From the NCBI GenBank assembly GCA_964547995.1, contig CAZJRB010000021.1:6982-70981 (forward strand): a DNA stretch of 64,000 nt, read 5' to 3'. The notes beneath the pieces were generated by a model, which saw only the letters and a program-made list of their open reading frames with translations, was not told the origin of the DNA and made no database searches. This document shows positions 53,211 to 61,172 of the stretch, piece by piece. Made by a program: the position numbers and the translations under genes. The DNA is from CAZJRB01 sp964547995. GTDB taxonomy: Bacteria > Planctomycetota > Planctomycetia > Pirellulales > Thermoguttaceae. Every line of letters begins with the position of its first letter. Within the stretch, counting starts at the first letter, position 1.

Positions 53211-53414
53211 ATGCCGAAGCAAAAGACCCACAAGGGGACCAGGAAGCGTTTCCGCCTGACGGCCAAAAAAAAAGTCCGGCACCGTCAGGCCGGGACGAGC
53301 CACTTGGCTGCCAGGATGAGCCACAAACGCAAGAGGAATCTCCGCGGCACCGGCTCGGTCAAGGAGGTCGAGGCCAAGCGCATCCGCGAGGCACTCTGCG
53401 GAAACAGCTACTGA
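53211..53414 (+). CDS. rpmI: 50S ribosomal protein L35
   Basis: 67 residues of highly basic sequence: MPKQKTHKGTRKRFRLTAKK, then HRQAGTSHLAARMSHKRKRN and LRGT. L35 is a small protein of the large ribosomal subunit. Length and start fit the family. It is followed by rplT at 118 bp on the same strand, the standard gene pair. infC, which normally precedes it in bacteria, is missing from its usual place here. Confidence 0.97.
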   Translation: MPKQKTHKGTRKRFRLTAKKKVRHRQAGTSHLAARMSHKRKRNLRGTGSVKEVEAKRIREALCGNSY

Positions 53415-53532
53415 TCCCCCCGGCGGCGAGCGGTCACCCAGCCGCCCCGCCGTGCAAGCACGGGACGGGCAGGACAACGCTCCCTGACATTCGGGGAGGG
53501 CCTTGTTCCCGGAAGAGCATGAAGGACTGAAG

Positions 53533-54168
53533 ATGAGAACCACCAAGGGTGCGGCACGAAACAAGGCCAAGAAACGCCTCTTTCGCAAAGCCAAAGGGTA
53601 TCGCGGCGGCCGAGGGAATTTGCTGCGTACCGTCAAGGAGAGTGTCATCCAGGCAGGGGCTTATGCCTATCGAGACCGCCGGGTCCGAAAACGCGAATTT
53701 CGAAAGCTCTGGATCATCCGCATCAACGCCGCAGTGCGTCAGCACGGTGTGCGGTACAGCCAGTTCATCCACGGCCTGAAAAAGGCCCAAATCGAACTCG
53801 ATCGCAAGATGCTCGCCGAGATGGCTGTCAACGATCCCGAGGGTTTTGACGCCGTCGTCAGACAATCGAAGGCCGAACTAGCAAAGCCGAAACCGACAAA
53901 AACAGAACCTCCAAAAACAGAACCTCCAAAAACAGAACCTCCAAAAGCAAAACCCACAAAGGCCGAACCGACAAAGGCCAAACCGAAAAAAGCAGAACTG
54001 AAAAAGACAGAACCCAAAAAGGCGAAAACAGCGAAGGCAAAGTCAGCGAAGGCAAAGTCAGCGAAGGCGAAAACAGCGAAGCCAAAATCAACAAAGGCAA
54101 AACCAACTAAGACGAAAACAGCCAAGAAAAAATCAACGAAGAAAAAATCTACGAAGGCGGCCGATTAG
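53533..54168 (+). CDS. rplT: 50S ribosomal protein L20 with long Lys/Ala/Pro C-terminal tail
   Basis: 211 residues from the ATG at 53533 (GAAGGACTGAAG upstream). The first about 118 are canonical L20 (KAKKRLFRKAKGYRGGRGNL; RDRRVRKREFRKLWIIRINA; HGLKKAQIELDRKMLAEMAV), an early assembly protein of the 50S subunit that can also repress its own operon. Instead of ending there, the protein adds about 93 residues of repeats: KTEPPKTEPPKTEPPKAKPT, then KAKSAKAKSAKAKTAKPKST. These are KTEPP and K-A-K-x-A units like histone H1 tails. The tail's codons are in frame with no stop and end in KSTKAAD. Confidence 0.93.
   Translation: MRTTKGAARNKAKKRLFRKAKGYRGGRGNLLRTVKESVIQAGAYAYRDRRVRKREFRKLWIIRINAAVRQHGVRYSQFIHGLKKAQIELDRKMLAEMAVNDPEGFDAVVRQSKAELAKPKPTKTEPPKTEPPKTEPPKAKPTKAEPTKAKPKKAELKKTEPKKAKTAKAKSAKAKSAKAKTAKPKSTKAKPTKTKTAKKKSTKKKSTKAAD
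53880..54165 (+). repeat. Lys/Ala/Pro-coding tandem repeats in rplT
   Basis: Tandem 15-base units (CCTCCAAAAACAGAA, coding P-P-K-T-E) followed by 12- to 15-base units coding K-A-K-S-A or K-A-E-P-T. The DNA is strongly A-rich on the coding strand, unlike the GC-rich body of the gene. Confidence 0.8.
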
Positions 54169-54268
54169 CCTGCGGTAAATCAGCGACATTCGTGACTCCC
54201 AACCGGCCACTTACCAGCGACTCACCCCGCGGTCCTCTGCCCGCCGCTCTCTGTTTACTACTGCAACA

Positions 54269-55282
54269 ATGGCACTCGCAGAATTCCTTTTGGAACTGGA
54301 AGCGTTGACCAACGAAGCGACCGCCGCGTTCGAGGCGGCCGGTGACGCCGGGGCCCTGGAAGCCGCCCGGATCGAGTTCCTTGGTGCGAAGAAGGGCCGA
54401 TTGAAGATGCTCCAGAAGGGGCTCGGACAGGTCCAAAAGGCCGACAAGCCGGTCGCCGGGAAAACGTTCAACGAGACAAAGATGGTTATCGAGGCGGCGC
54501 GAAAGGCAGCCCAACGGCGGCTTGCCGCCGGCAAGGTTGATTCGGCGCGGGCACTCGGGTTCGATCCCACCGTACCCGGCGTCCGCCCCCGGCTGGGACA
54601 TCTCCACCCGCTCACACAGACGGGCCAGGAGATCGCCGACATTATGGGCCGCCTCGGGTTCACCATAGCAGAAGGGCCGGAGGTGGAGGACGAGTGGCAC
54701 AACTTCGATGCCCTGAACATCCCGCCGGAACACCCCGCCCGCGATCCCCTCGACAACTTTTACCTGGCAACGGCCCGAAAAGGAGCCCATCGCCTCTTGC
54801 GGAGCCAGACCTCCACCGTGCAGATCCGCGTGATGGAGAAGACGGAGCCGCCGGTGCGGGTGATTTCGCTGGGGCGCGTGTACCGCCCCGATACACCCGA
54901 CGCCACCCACGTGCCCATGTTTCAGCAGATCGAGGGTCTGCTGGTCGATCGCGACGTGACAATGGCCGACCTGAAGAGCGTCTTGCGTCTGTTCGGCATC
55001 AGTTATTTCGAGGACGACGTACACATCCGTTTCCGCCCTTCGTTCTTCCCGTTTACCGAGCCGAGCGTCGAGATCGACATGAGTTGGCACGGCGGCTGGA
55101 TCGAAATGGGTGGCGCCGGCATGGTCGATCCGAACGTGCTCAGCGCGGTCGGTTACGATCCCGAGGAGGTTACCGGCTTCGCCTTCGGCCTCGGCATCGA
55201 GCGGATGTGCGCACGGCGCCACGGCATCACCGACATTCGCGAGTTTTACAAGAATGACGTGCGGTTTTTGCATCAGTTTTAG
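54269..55282 (+). CDS. pheS: phenylalanyl-tRNA synthetase alpha subunit
   Basis: 337 residues, the usual size. It forms the catalytic half of the alpha2-beta2 enzyme that charges tRNA-Phe. A helical N-terminal domain is followed by the class II core: HPLTQTGQEIADIMGRLGF, EDEWHNFDALNIPPEHPAR, RSQTSTVQIRVMEK (motif 2 region), FRPSFFPFTEPSVEIDMSW and FGLGIERMCARRHGITDIRE (motif 3). The order rpmI-rplT-pheS-pheT is typical of bacteria. A 244-bp repeat-bearing spacer separates it from pheT. Confidence 0.97.
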   Translation: MALAEFLLELEALTNEATAAFEAAGDAGALEAARIEFLGAKKGRLKMLQKGLGQVQKADKPVAGKTFNETKMVIEAARKAAQRRLAAGKVDSARALGFDPTVPGVRPRLGHLHPLTQTGQEIADIMGRLGFTIAEGPEVEDEWHNFDALNIPPEHPARDPLDNFYLATARKGAHRLLRSQTSTVQIRVMEKTEPPVRVISLGRVYRPDTPDATHVPMFQQIEGLLVDRDVTMADLKSVLRLFGISYFEDDVHIRFRPSFFPFTEPSVEIDMSWHGGWIEMGGAGMVDPNVLSAVGYDPEEVTGFAFGLGIERMCARRHGITDIREFYKNDVRFLHQF

Positions 55283-55297
55283 GGATTGGAAACCGGA

Positions 55298-55494
55298 GGA
55301 ATACGAAGTTCGAAATACGAAACAAATCCGAAATACAAAATACGAAGTCCAAAACAAATCCGAAGGCTCGAAACGGGCGTGCCGAAACTTGCCGTGCATA
55401 CCACGCAGCGGTAACGTAGCCGTTTCGGGTTTTGGGATTTCCGATTTCGAGATTGTTTTGCATTTGTGCTTCGGATTTCGCGTTTCGTGATTCC
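55298..55494. repeat. imperfect inverted repeat element between pheS and pheT
   Basis: The left arm (55298-55341) is built from units like CGAAATACGAA and AAATCCGAA; the right arm (55452-55494) is its approximate reverse complement (TTCGGATTTCGCGTTTCGTG). The middle also carries complementary CGAAACGGG/CCGTTTCGGG. The whole resembles a decayed terminal-inverted-repeat element of about 197 bp. It interrupts what is normally a tight pheST operon. Confidence 0.6.
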
Positions 55495-55526
55495 CCAGGT
55501 CCCAGCCGCAAACCCCTGACCCAACC

Positions 55527-57539
55527 ATGATTGTCTCCTGGAACTGGCTCAAAGAATACGTTCCCTTGACGATGCCGCTCTCCGAGTTGGAAGAACGGCT
55601 GATGATGTCCGGGTTGAATCATGAGGGCACGGAAGAAGTCGGAGGGGACCTGGCGATCGATCTCGAGGTCACCAGCAACCGGCCCGATTGCCTGGGGCAT
55701 ATCGGCGTGGCCCGTGAAATCTCGGTGCTTTGGGGCTCCGAATTGACCATTCCCGCCGCCGAGCCGCCGGAGAGCAAGACGCCGGTCGACGAGCTTGTGA
55801 AGGTCCGCAACGACTGCCCCGATCTCTGCTGCCAGTACACCGCCCGGGTGATTCGCGGGGTCAAAGTCGGCCCGAGCCCCAAGTGGATGGTCCGGCGGCT
55901 CGCCACGCTGGGAATCACGCCGATCAACAACGTGGTTGACATCTCGAACTACGTGCTGATGGAGTGCGGCCAGCCGTTGCACACCTTCGATTTCGCAAAG
56001 CTCAAGGGCGCGGAGATCGTCGTCCGCCGGCCGAGGCCCGGCGAAACGATCGAGGCCATCGATCACAAGACCTACGAGCTTGGGCCCAACATGTGCTTGA
56101 TCTGCGATGCCGAGGATCCGGTGGCGATCGGCGGCGTGATGGGCGGGGCGATCACCGAAATCGCTGACTCGACCACCGACGTATTGATCGAAGCCGCCGA
56201 GTTCGACCCCGTTTCGATCCGCAGCACCGCCAGGGCCCTGAACCTCCACAGCGATTCATCCTACCGCTTTGAACGCCGTATCGACCCGGAAGGACTCGAC
56301 TGGGCCGGCCGCCGCTGCGCCGAACTGATCCTCGATCTGGCCGGCGGGGAACTCGCCCGAGGAATGGCCGCCACGATCGAGCCGATCCCGAAACGCCGGC
56401 CTATCGTGATGCGGCTGGCACAACTGAAGCGGATCCTAGGCATCGACGTCGATCCGCAAGAGGTCCGCAGAATCCTCACGGCACTCGGCAACGTTGAAAT
56501 AACGGCTGATGAAAAGTCCGTCGAGGTCGTTCCGCCCAGTTGGCGGCGAGATCTGACGCGTGAAGCCGATCTGGTCGAAGAGGTCGGGCGAATCCACGGC
56601 TACGACAAGATCCCCGAGGACGCCGGCGTGCGGATGGCCGCTTCGACACGCCGCCACGAAGACCGCGTGGCCGACAAAGTCCGCGGCGTGTTGACCGCCG
56701 CCGGCTACGACGAAGCGATAACCTACAGCGCGATCGACGAAGCGTTGGTAAAGACCTTCAGCCCGTGGAGCGACGCCGAGCCGCTTCGAAGCGATACGCC
56801 GATCATCGGGCGGGCCGACCGGCTGCGGCTCAGCCTGGTGCCGAGTCTCCTGAGTGTGCGGCGGACGAACGAGGCCCTGGCCAACCCCGAGATCGAGTTG
56901 TTTGAGATCGCCAAGGTCTACCTCCCGCGTGGCAAGAAGCTGCCGCAGGAGGAGTACATGCTCGCCATCACCAGCGGGCGGGACTACCCGCACGTCAAGG
57001 GCGTGATCGAAGCGGTGTTGGCCGCGCTGAATCCGGCTGCTGAGTTGGAAACGACCGATGCAGATTGCGGACTGCTCGAGCCGGCACAGTCGTGCCAACT
57101 GAAACTCGACGGCGAAGTGCTCGGCTACATCGGCGGCGTGACCGCGGAAGGGTTGAAGAAATTCGAGTTGCGGAACCCGGCCGTCGTCGCCGAGGTGAGA
57201 ATGCCGGTCCTCGACAAGGCGGCCAATCTGATTCCGCGCCACGTCCCGCAGCCGCCGTATCCGGCGGTCATGCGAGACTTGAACCTCGTCGTCGACGAGG
57301 CGATCCGCTGGGCCGACGTCGCGGCGACCGTCCGCGAAAAATGTGGAGAGTTCTTCGAGAGCTTGCAGTACCAGGATACCTACCGCGACGAGACTCGTCT
57401 CGGCGCCGGCAAGAAGAGCCTGTTGCTGTCGATCGCCCTGCGTTCGAAAGAAGGCACCATGACCAGTGAGCAAGCCGATGAAATCCGCGAGCAGATCGTC
57501 GCGGCATGCAAAAAGAAACACGGGGCGGAGTTGCGGTAG
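55527..57539 (+). CDS. pheT: phenylalanyl-tRNA synthetase beta subunit, short form without the tRNA-binding domain
   Basis: 670 residues, against about 790 for most bacterial PheT. The N-terminus (WNWLKEYVPLTMPLSELEER; MMSGLNHEG) passes straight into IDLEVTSNRPDCLGHIGVAR, the B1 domain continuation. The EMAP-II-like OB-fold (B2) of about 110 residues that normally sits between them is absent. The rest is complete: the B3/B4 editing region (GITPINNVVDISNYVLMECG; PVAIGGVMGG), B5, the catalytic-like B6/B7, and a C-terminal anticodon-binding FDX-ACB domain (YPAVMRDLNLVVDEAIRWAD). The beta subunit supports charging and edits Tyr-tRNA-Phe. Confidence 0.95.
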   Translation: MIVSWNWLKEYVPLTMPLSELEERLMMSGLNHEGTEEVGGDLAIDLEVTSNRPDCLGHIGVAREISVLWGSELTIPAAEPPESKTPVDELVKVRNDCPDLCCQYTARVIRGVKVGPSPKWMVRRLATLGITPINNVVDISNYVLMECGQPLHTFDFAKLKGAEIVVRRPRPGETIEAIDHKTYELGPNMCLICDAEDPVAIGGVMGGAITEIADSTTDVLIEAAEFDPVSIRSTARALNLHSDSSYRFERRIDPEGLDWAGRRCAELILDLAGGELARGMAATIEPIPKRRPIVMRLAQLKRILGIDVDPQEVRRILTALGNVEITADEKSVEVVPPSWRRDLTREADLVEEVGRIHGYDKIPEDAGVRMAASTRRHEDRVADKVRGVLTAAGYDEAITYSAIDEALVKTFSPWSDAEPLRSDTPIIGRADRLRLSLVPSLLSVRRTNEALANPEIELFEIAKVYLPRGKKLPQEEYMLAITSGRDYPHVKGVIEAVLAALNPAAELETTDADCGLLEPAQSCQLKLDGEVLGYIGGVTAEGLKKFELRNPAVVAEVRMPVLDKAANLIPRHVPQPPYPAVMRDLNLVVDEAIRWADVAATVREKCGEFFESLQYQDTYRDETRLGAGKKSLLLSIALRSKEGTMTSEQADEIREQIVAACKKKHGAELR

Positions 57540-57545
57540 GGTACA

Positions 57546-57568
57546 CTCCTACGAAAAAAACGTAGGAG
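57546..57568. repeat. CTCCTACG-A7-CGTAGGAG hairpin
   Basis: A perfect eight-base stem around a seven-A loop, six bases after the pheT stop, merging into the next palindrome. It lacks a T run, so it would be a weak terminator at best. Confidence 0.5.
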
Positions 57569-57631
57569 GGGGCACCTGCCCTTGGTCTGACGATTTACGG
57601 TAATGGTCCGGGGGCAGGTGCCCCCCTCCTA
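57563..57631. repeat. GGGGGCACCTGCCC palindromic repeat, intergenic copy
   Basis: The inverted arms TAGGAGGGGGCACCTGCCC and GGGCAGGTGCCCCCCTCCTA pair over 19 of 20 positions around a 30-base loop containing TACGGTAATGGTCCG. It is the intergenic relative of the element inside the giant gene at 47023-47112. Confidence 0.75.
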
Positions 57632-57665
57632 TGTCTTCATCCGCGGGGGCGAAGCCCGTTTCATC

Positions 57666-57685
57666 GTGCCTCCGTGTGCCGTCCG
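57666..57685. repeat. partial GGCACAC/GTGTGCC repeat
   Basis: GTGCCTCCGTGTGCCGTCCG shares a 15-base string with the palindrome at 45298-45314 and its flank. The left arm is shortened. A decayed copy. Confidence 0.45.
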
Positions 57686-57890
57686 AGGGCAGGCCGCAGG
57701 ATGGGGCCAGCGCCCCTCAGGCCGCACCGACCCACCAGATGTACCGCGTTTTTCTCACATTGGTGGGCCGGCGTTGCTTCGCTCCTGGTCCCACCCTACA
57801 AAAAGACCGGAACTTTCCTGGATTTGTTGCGTCTAATACTATTCTATGGGTCCCCTTTCCTGTAAGCGACCTATTTTCCAGCAAGGAGTC

Positions 57891-59372
57891 ATGATGATGC
57901 GACGGTTTTCTGTTATTCCCGGTCTTGCCTTGGCAATTGCGAGTGCTTTTTTCGCCTTCGGGGCCGAGCCCCCCGCTAAGGAGCAGGAAAAGCTGCAAGC
58001 GAGCCTGAAGACGTGGCAGCGGCTGCGAGAGGATTGCGGCGGCAATTATTCGTACAAAGTGCGTTGGTCCAGTTTCGTCGGATTTGGGCACGAAACCGAG
58101 ATTGTTGTTCGCGACAACAAGGTTATTGAGCGACGTTTCCGAGCGTTCGGCGGTGGAGGGTTGGCTCCGGTCCCGATTGCCCCGGTCCCACCCAGGCCCG
58201 AGATTCTGCCAAGAAAATGGACCGACTCGACGGGGAAACACTCGGTCGAGGCCGAGTTTGTTGATTTGAAGGACGGAAAGCTCCGCTTGAAGAGGAAAGA
58301 CGGCAAGACGATTACCCTGCCGATCGACATACTGAGCAAGGCGGATCAGGAATCTGCAAGGGCTCTTGCCCGTCAGACAGCCACGCCCCCCAAACCCAAG
58401 GGCGAGAGTTGGACGGAGACGGGCCGGGATTTAGGAAGCCACAAGAAGGGATCGCCACCCAAGACGCTCGACCAACTCTACGAAGAGGCTCAGGGCATTC
58501 TGAACACGAAGCTCGAGCCCCACCATCGCCTCTACGTCCGATTCGACGATCGGGGGCTGCTCAAGTCGTGCTTCTACGTCGATACGAGAATCGCCGACGA
58601 CGCACCACAGACGGGTGTTATGATCGCCAGCGTCAACATCAAGCCGTCGGCCGCGGGCGGCGCCGCCAAACCGTCCGGCGGCAGGGCGATCAATCTCAAA
58701 AACGCCGACAGCGGCAAAACGGTGTCGGCCGGCGTGGGCGATCTGGTGATTATCGAGTTGGACGCCAATCCTACGACGGGATTCACATGGGAACCGCAAC
58801 CGCTGCCGAAAGATGCTTCGCTTACGCTGAAATCAAAGAAGTTCGAGACCGCCTCCCAACGCTGTCCGGAGATTCCGCCTGCCATGGGCCAAGGTGGCGT
58901 CACGACGTTCACTTACCAGGCTGTCAAGACCGGCAAGGCGTCGATCACGCTGGCCTATCGCCGGCCCTGGGAGAAGGAAGCCAAACCTGCAAAAACGTTC
59001 GCCGTAACGATCGAGGCGACCGACAAAACGAGTCCGGTCGTTACCGGAAAGATCCTCTTCGGTCAGCAACCGGACGTCGGGAAGATCAGTCGGATTGTGG
59101 TCTCGATCCGCAACACGGCCCTGGCCGACGGCCCGTCGCCGCTCGTCGGCACGGTGGAACTCAAACCGCCCTTCAAACTGCCGGTGACCTTTGCGGTCCC
59201 CTACGATCCGGCGAAGGTTCGGCCGAACCCGATGTTCTACTCGATCTCCGCCCGTGTTTATACTCTCGTTGATGGCAGCGAAAAGCTCTACTACATCAAC
59301 GATACACGGCATTATGTCTTCGACACGGCTGATGACACAAAGCGGGATATTGCGGTTAAAAAACTCCGTTGA
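57891..59372 (+). CDS. secreted mosaic protein: DUF6174-like, SHD1, chagasin-like and YbaY-like domains
   Basis: 493 residues from the ATG at 57891, with AAGGAG upstream. Order: signal peptide (SVIPGLALAIASAFFAFGAE); the first half of a DUF6174-like domain (CGGNYSYKVRW...DNKVIERRFR); an inserted SHD1-like domain (RKWTDSTGKHSVEAEFVDLK to ITLPIDILSKADQ); the rest of DUF6174 (QLYEEAQGILNTKLEPHHRL); a chagasin-type protease-inhibitor domain (VGDLVIIELDANPTTGFTWE; GQGGVTTFTYQAVKTGKASI); and a YbaY-like domain (VTGKILFGQQPDVGKISRIV; YVFDTADDTKRDI). Eukaryotic SHD1 binds NPFxD peptides; chagasin inhibits papain-like cysteine proteases. The protein is probably periplasmic, with a binding or inhibitory role. 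Confidence 0.75.
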   Translation: MMMRRFSVIPGLALAIASAFFAFGAEPPAKEQEKLQASLKTWQRLREDCGGNYSYKVRWSSFVGFGHETEIVVRDNKVIERRFRAFGGGGLAPVPIAPVPPRPEILPRKWTDSTGKHSVEAEFVDLKDGKLRLKRKDGKTITLPIDILSKADQESARALARQTATPPKPKGESWTETGRDLGSHKKGSPPKTLDQLYEEAQGILNTKLEPHHRLYVRFDDRGLLKSCFYVDTRIADDAPQTGVMIASVNIKPSAAGGAAKPSGGRAINLKNADSGKTVSAGVGDLVIIELDANPTTGFTWEPQPLPKDASLTLKSKKFETASQRCPEIPPAMGQGGVTTFTYQAVKTGKASITLAYRRPWEKEAKPAKTFAVTIEATDKTSPVVTGKILFGQQPDVGKISRIVVSIRNTALADGPSPLVGTVELKPPFKLPVTFAVPYDPAKVRPNPMFYSISARVYTLVDGSEKLYYINDTRHYVFDTADDTKRDIAVKKLR

Positions 59373-59418
59373 ATGGCAACTCCGTCGAGCGGCTCGGTCT
59401 TGCTGCGGACGGGTAGAC

Positions 59419-60069
59419 TCAGGCGCGGCACAACTCGACTTCCATCTTGTCGCCGACTTCGGCAATCGCGTAGTAGCGTCTGCCGCCGGCGCCGCAGTTG
59501 GCGATCGTTGTACAACCGGACTTTTCGACGCCGCGCGACTCGTGGATATGGCCGCAGAGGACGAGGCCGGGCTGCTTCTCGTCAATGAACGCCCGAAGCG
59601 CCGTACTGCCGACGTGCTGGAACAAGTGAGTGCGGTCGAGCGTTCCGCCCCGCGGCGGGGCGTGCGAAAGAACAACATGAGAGGCCGCGCCGTCAACCTG
59701 TGCATAACCGGCTTCGAGCATCCCGGCGAACTCTTCTTCGGTGAACTGATACATCGTGTGTCCCCACGGCGGCATGGCCGGAAGACCGTGCAGGCCGACG
59801 TTCTCGATCATCACGCCGCGGCCGGAAAGCGAAACCCCCAGACCGGTCAACCGCCGATCAATCGCCGCCGAATCGCAGTTGCCGGCTACCGCAAGGACCC
59901 TGGCCCCGGTTTCCCCGGCCCGGCGGACCAGCCGCTCGGCATCGTCCGGCGTGCCGAAGTGCGTGATGTCGCCGCCGAGAAGGATCAGATCGACCGGCCC
60001 GGCGTCTGCCAGAATTCGCGTAAGCGCCTTTGTGCTGTCGTGCAAGTCGGTGATACAGAGAATCTTCAT
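59419..60069 (-). CDS. metallophosphoesterase
   Basis: 216 residues of the calcineurin-like superfamily. The metal ligands are in order: ITDLHDS (D-x-H), GGDITHFG (G-D), GNCDS (G-N), SHAPPRGG (H) and CGHIHESRG (G-H-x-H). These enzymes hydrolyse phosphomonoesters or phosphodiesters with two metal ions; the substrate cannot be told. Cytoplasmic, with no signal. It is divergent from the DUF1570 gene, with 85 bp between the starts for both promoters. No ribosome site is obvious. Confidence 0.9.
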   Translation of the reverse strand: MKILCITDLHDSTKALTRILADAGPVDLILLGGDITHFGTPDDAERLVRRAGETGARVLAVAGNCDSAAIDRRLTGLGVSLSGRGVMIENVGLHGLPAMPPWGHTMYQFTEEEFAGMLEAGYAQVDGAASHVVLSHAPPRGGTLDRTHLFQHVGSTALRAFIDEKQPGLVLCGHIHESRGVEKSGCTTIANCGAGGRRYYAIAEVGDKMEVELCRA

Positions 60070-60154
60070 GGCGGCATCATACGCCGGGAAAAAGGTGCCG
60101 GCAAGACCGTCCGGGAAATGCTAGACTTGTAATGGGCCCATAGGAGAACGTCCT

Positions 60155-61099
60155 ATGCGAATCGCGATTGCCGTATTGCTTGTTCTGGCGGCTTGCTGCG
60201 TCTCGTGCCGGGCGCAGATTCCAGTCGAGTTGCACGAGACGTCGGAGCGGTCCAAGGGCGCTTCTTCGTCGAAAATCCGGGCTGCACTGATCCGTGATCT
60301 GGGACGCGGGTATGAAGTCACCGGGACGGGGCACTATCTTGTTGCCCATCCGCGCGGCCAGCGAACTAGGTGGCCTCAGCGTTTCGAGGAACTCTATCGC
60401 TCGTTTGTCCATTATTTCGCCGTCCGCGGTTTGAAGTTGAAAGAGCCGTCGTCTCCGCTGGTTGGAATCGTTTGCACCGACCGCCGCCAGTTCGCCCGAT
60501 ACGCGGCAGAAAGGGGAAAACAAATTCAGCCCGGTGTATTCGGGTACTATTCCCTCCGGTCGAACCGCAACATTGTGTATGACATCAACGGTCTTGCCGG
60601 CGTTGACGACTGGCACAAAACGGCGTCGGTGATCATCCATGAATCCACACATCAGACGGCATTCAACACGGGCGTACACAGCCGATGGACGCCGCCGCCG
60701 CTTTGGGTTGCCGAGGGGCTGGCTACGATGTTCGAAGCCCGCGGGGTGTGCGATTCGCGACACTACCCAAACCGGAAGGATCGAATCAACCGCGCGCAGC
60801 TTTACGCATTCAAGAGGCTAATCCCGAGCCGCAAGCCGGAGATCCGGTCGCTGATCGCCTCCGACCGGTTGTTCCAAACCAATCCGCACGCAGCCTACGC
60901 GAAAGCCTGGGCGTTGACGTTCTATCTGGCTGAAACGCGGCCTCGCAAGTATGTGAAGTACCTGGCAAAGACGGCGGCGCACCCGCCGTTTACGACGGTG
61001 ATTGCCTCGCAGCGGGTGACCGATTTCACGTCGATTTTCGGCAAGGACTGGAAGATGTTTGAAGCGAAATTCATGCGGTTCATGGCGGCGGTGAAATAG
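60155..61099 (+). CDS. secreted DUF1570-type putative metallopeptidase
   Basis: 314 residues; GGAGAAC lies before the ATG. A signal peptide (MRIAIAVLLVLAACCVSCRA) is followed by the DUF1570 core: VIIHESTHQTAFNTGVHSR (His about 162, H-E-S-T-H) and LWVAEGLATMFEA, the same pair of motifs as in the protein at 2517-4013. The Cys in the signal could also make it a lipoprotein (AACCVSC), but the lipobox is weak. Possibly a zinc peptidase; the activity is unproven. It stands between the metallophosphoesterase and the coiled-coil gene. Confidence 0.75.
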   Translation: MRIAIAVLLVLAACCVSCRAQIPVELHETSERSKGASSSKIRAALIRDLGRGYEVTGTGHYLVAHPRGQRTRWPQRFEELYRSFVHYFAVRGLKLKEPSSPLVGIVCTDRRQFARYAAERGKQIQPGVFGYYSLRSNRNIVYDINGLAGVDDWHKTASVIIHESTHQTAFNTGVHSRWTPPPLWVAEGLATMFEARGVCDSRHYPNRKDRINRAQLYAFKRLIPSRKPEIRSLIASDRLFQTNPHAAYAKAWALTFYLAETRPRKYVKYLAKTAAHPPFTTVIASQRVTDFTSIFGKDWKMFEAKFMRFMAAVK

Positions 61100-61172
61100 A
61101 ATTTCTCTTGTAACCGGGTCAGCCAGTACAATCGGCCGCTTCCTTTGACCCGCTGCCGGGTGCGGCCTATAC

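Larger units (their letters stand above)
57540..57890. other. 351-bp repeat-rich intergenic region downstream of pheT
   Basis: It holds a hairpin at 57546-57568, the large palindrome at 57563-57631 and a partial GGCACAC-type element near 57666-57685. I see no gene. The following gene's ribosome site lies at the high end. Confidence 0.55.

Noticed and set aside
57603..57836. Short open frames downstream of pheT
   Set aside because: They are translations of the palindromic repeats in that region.
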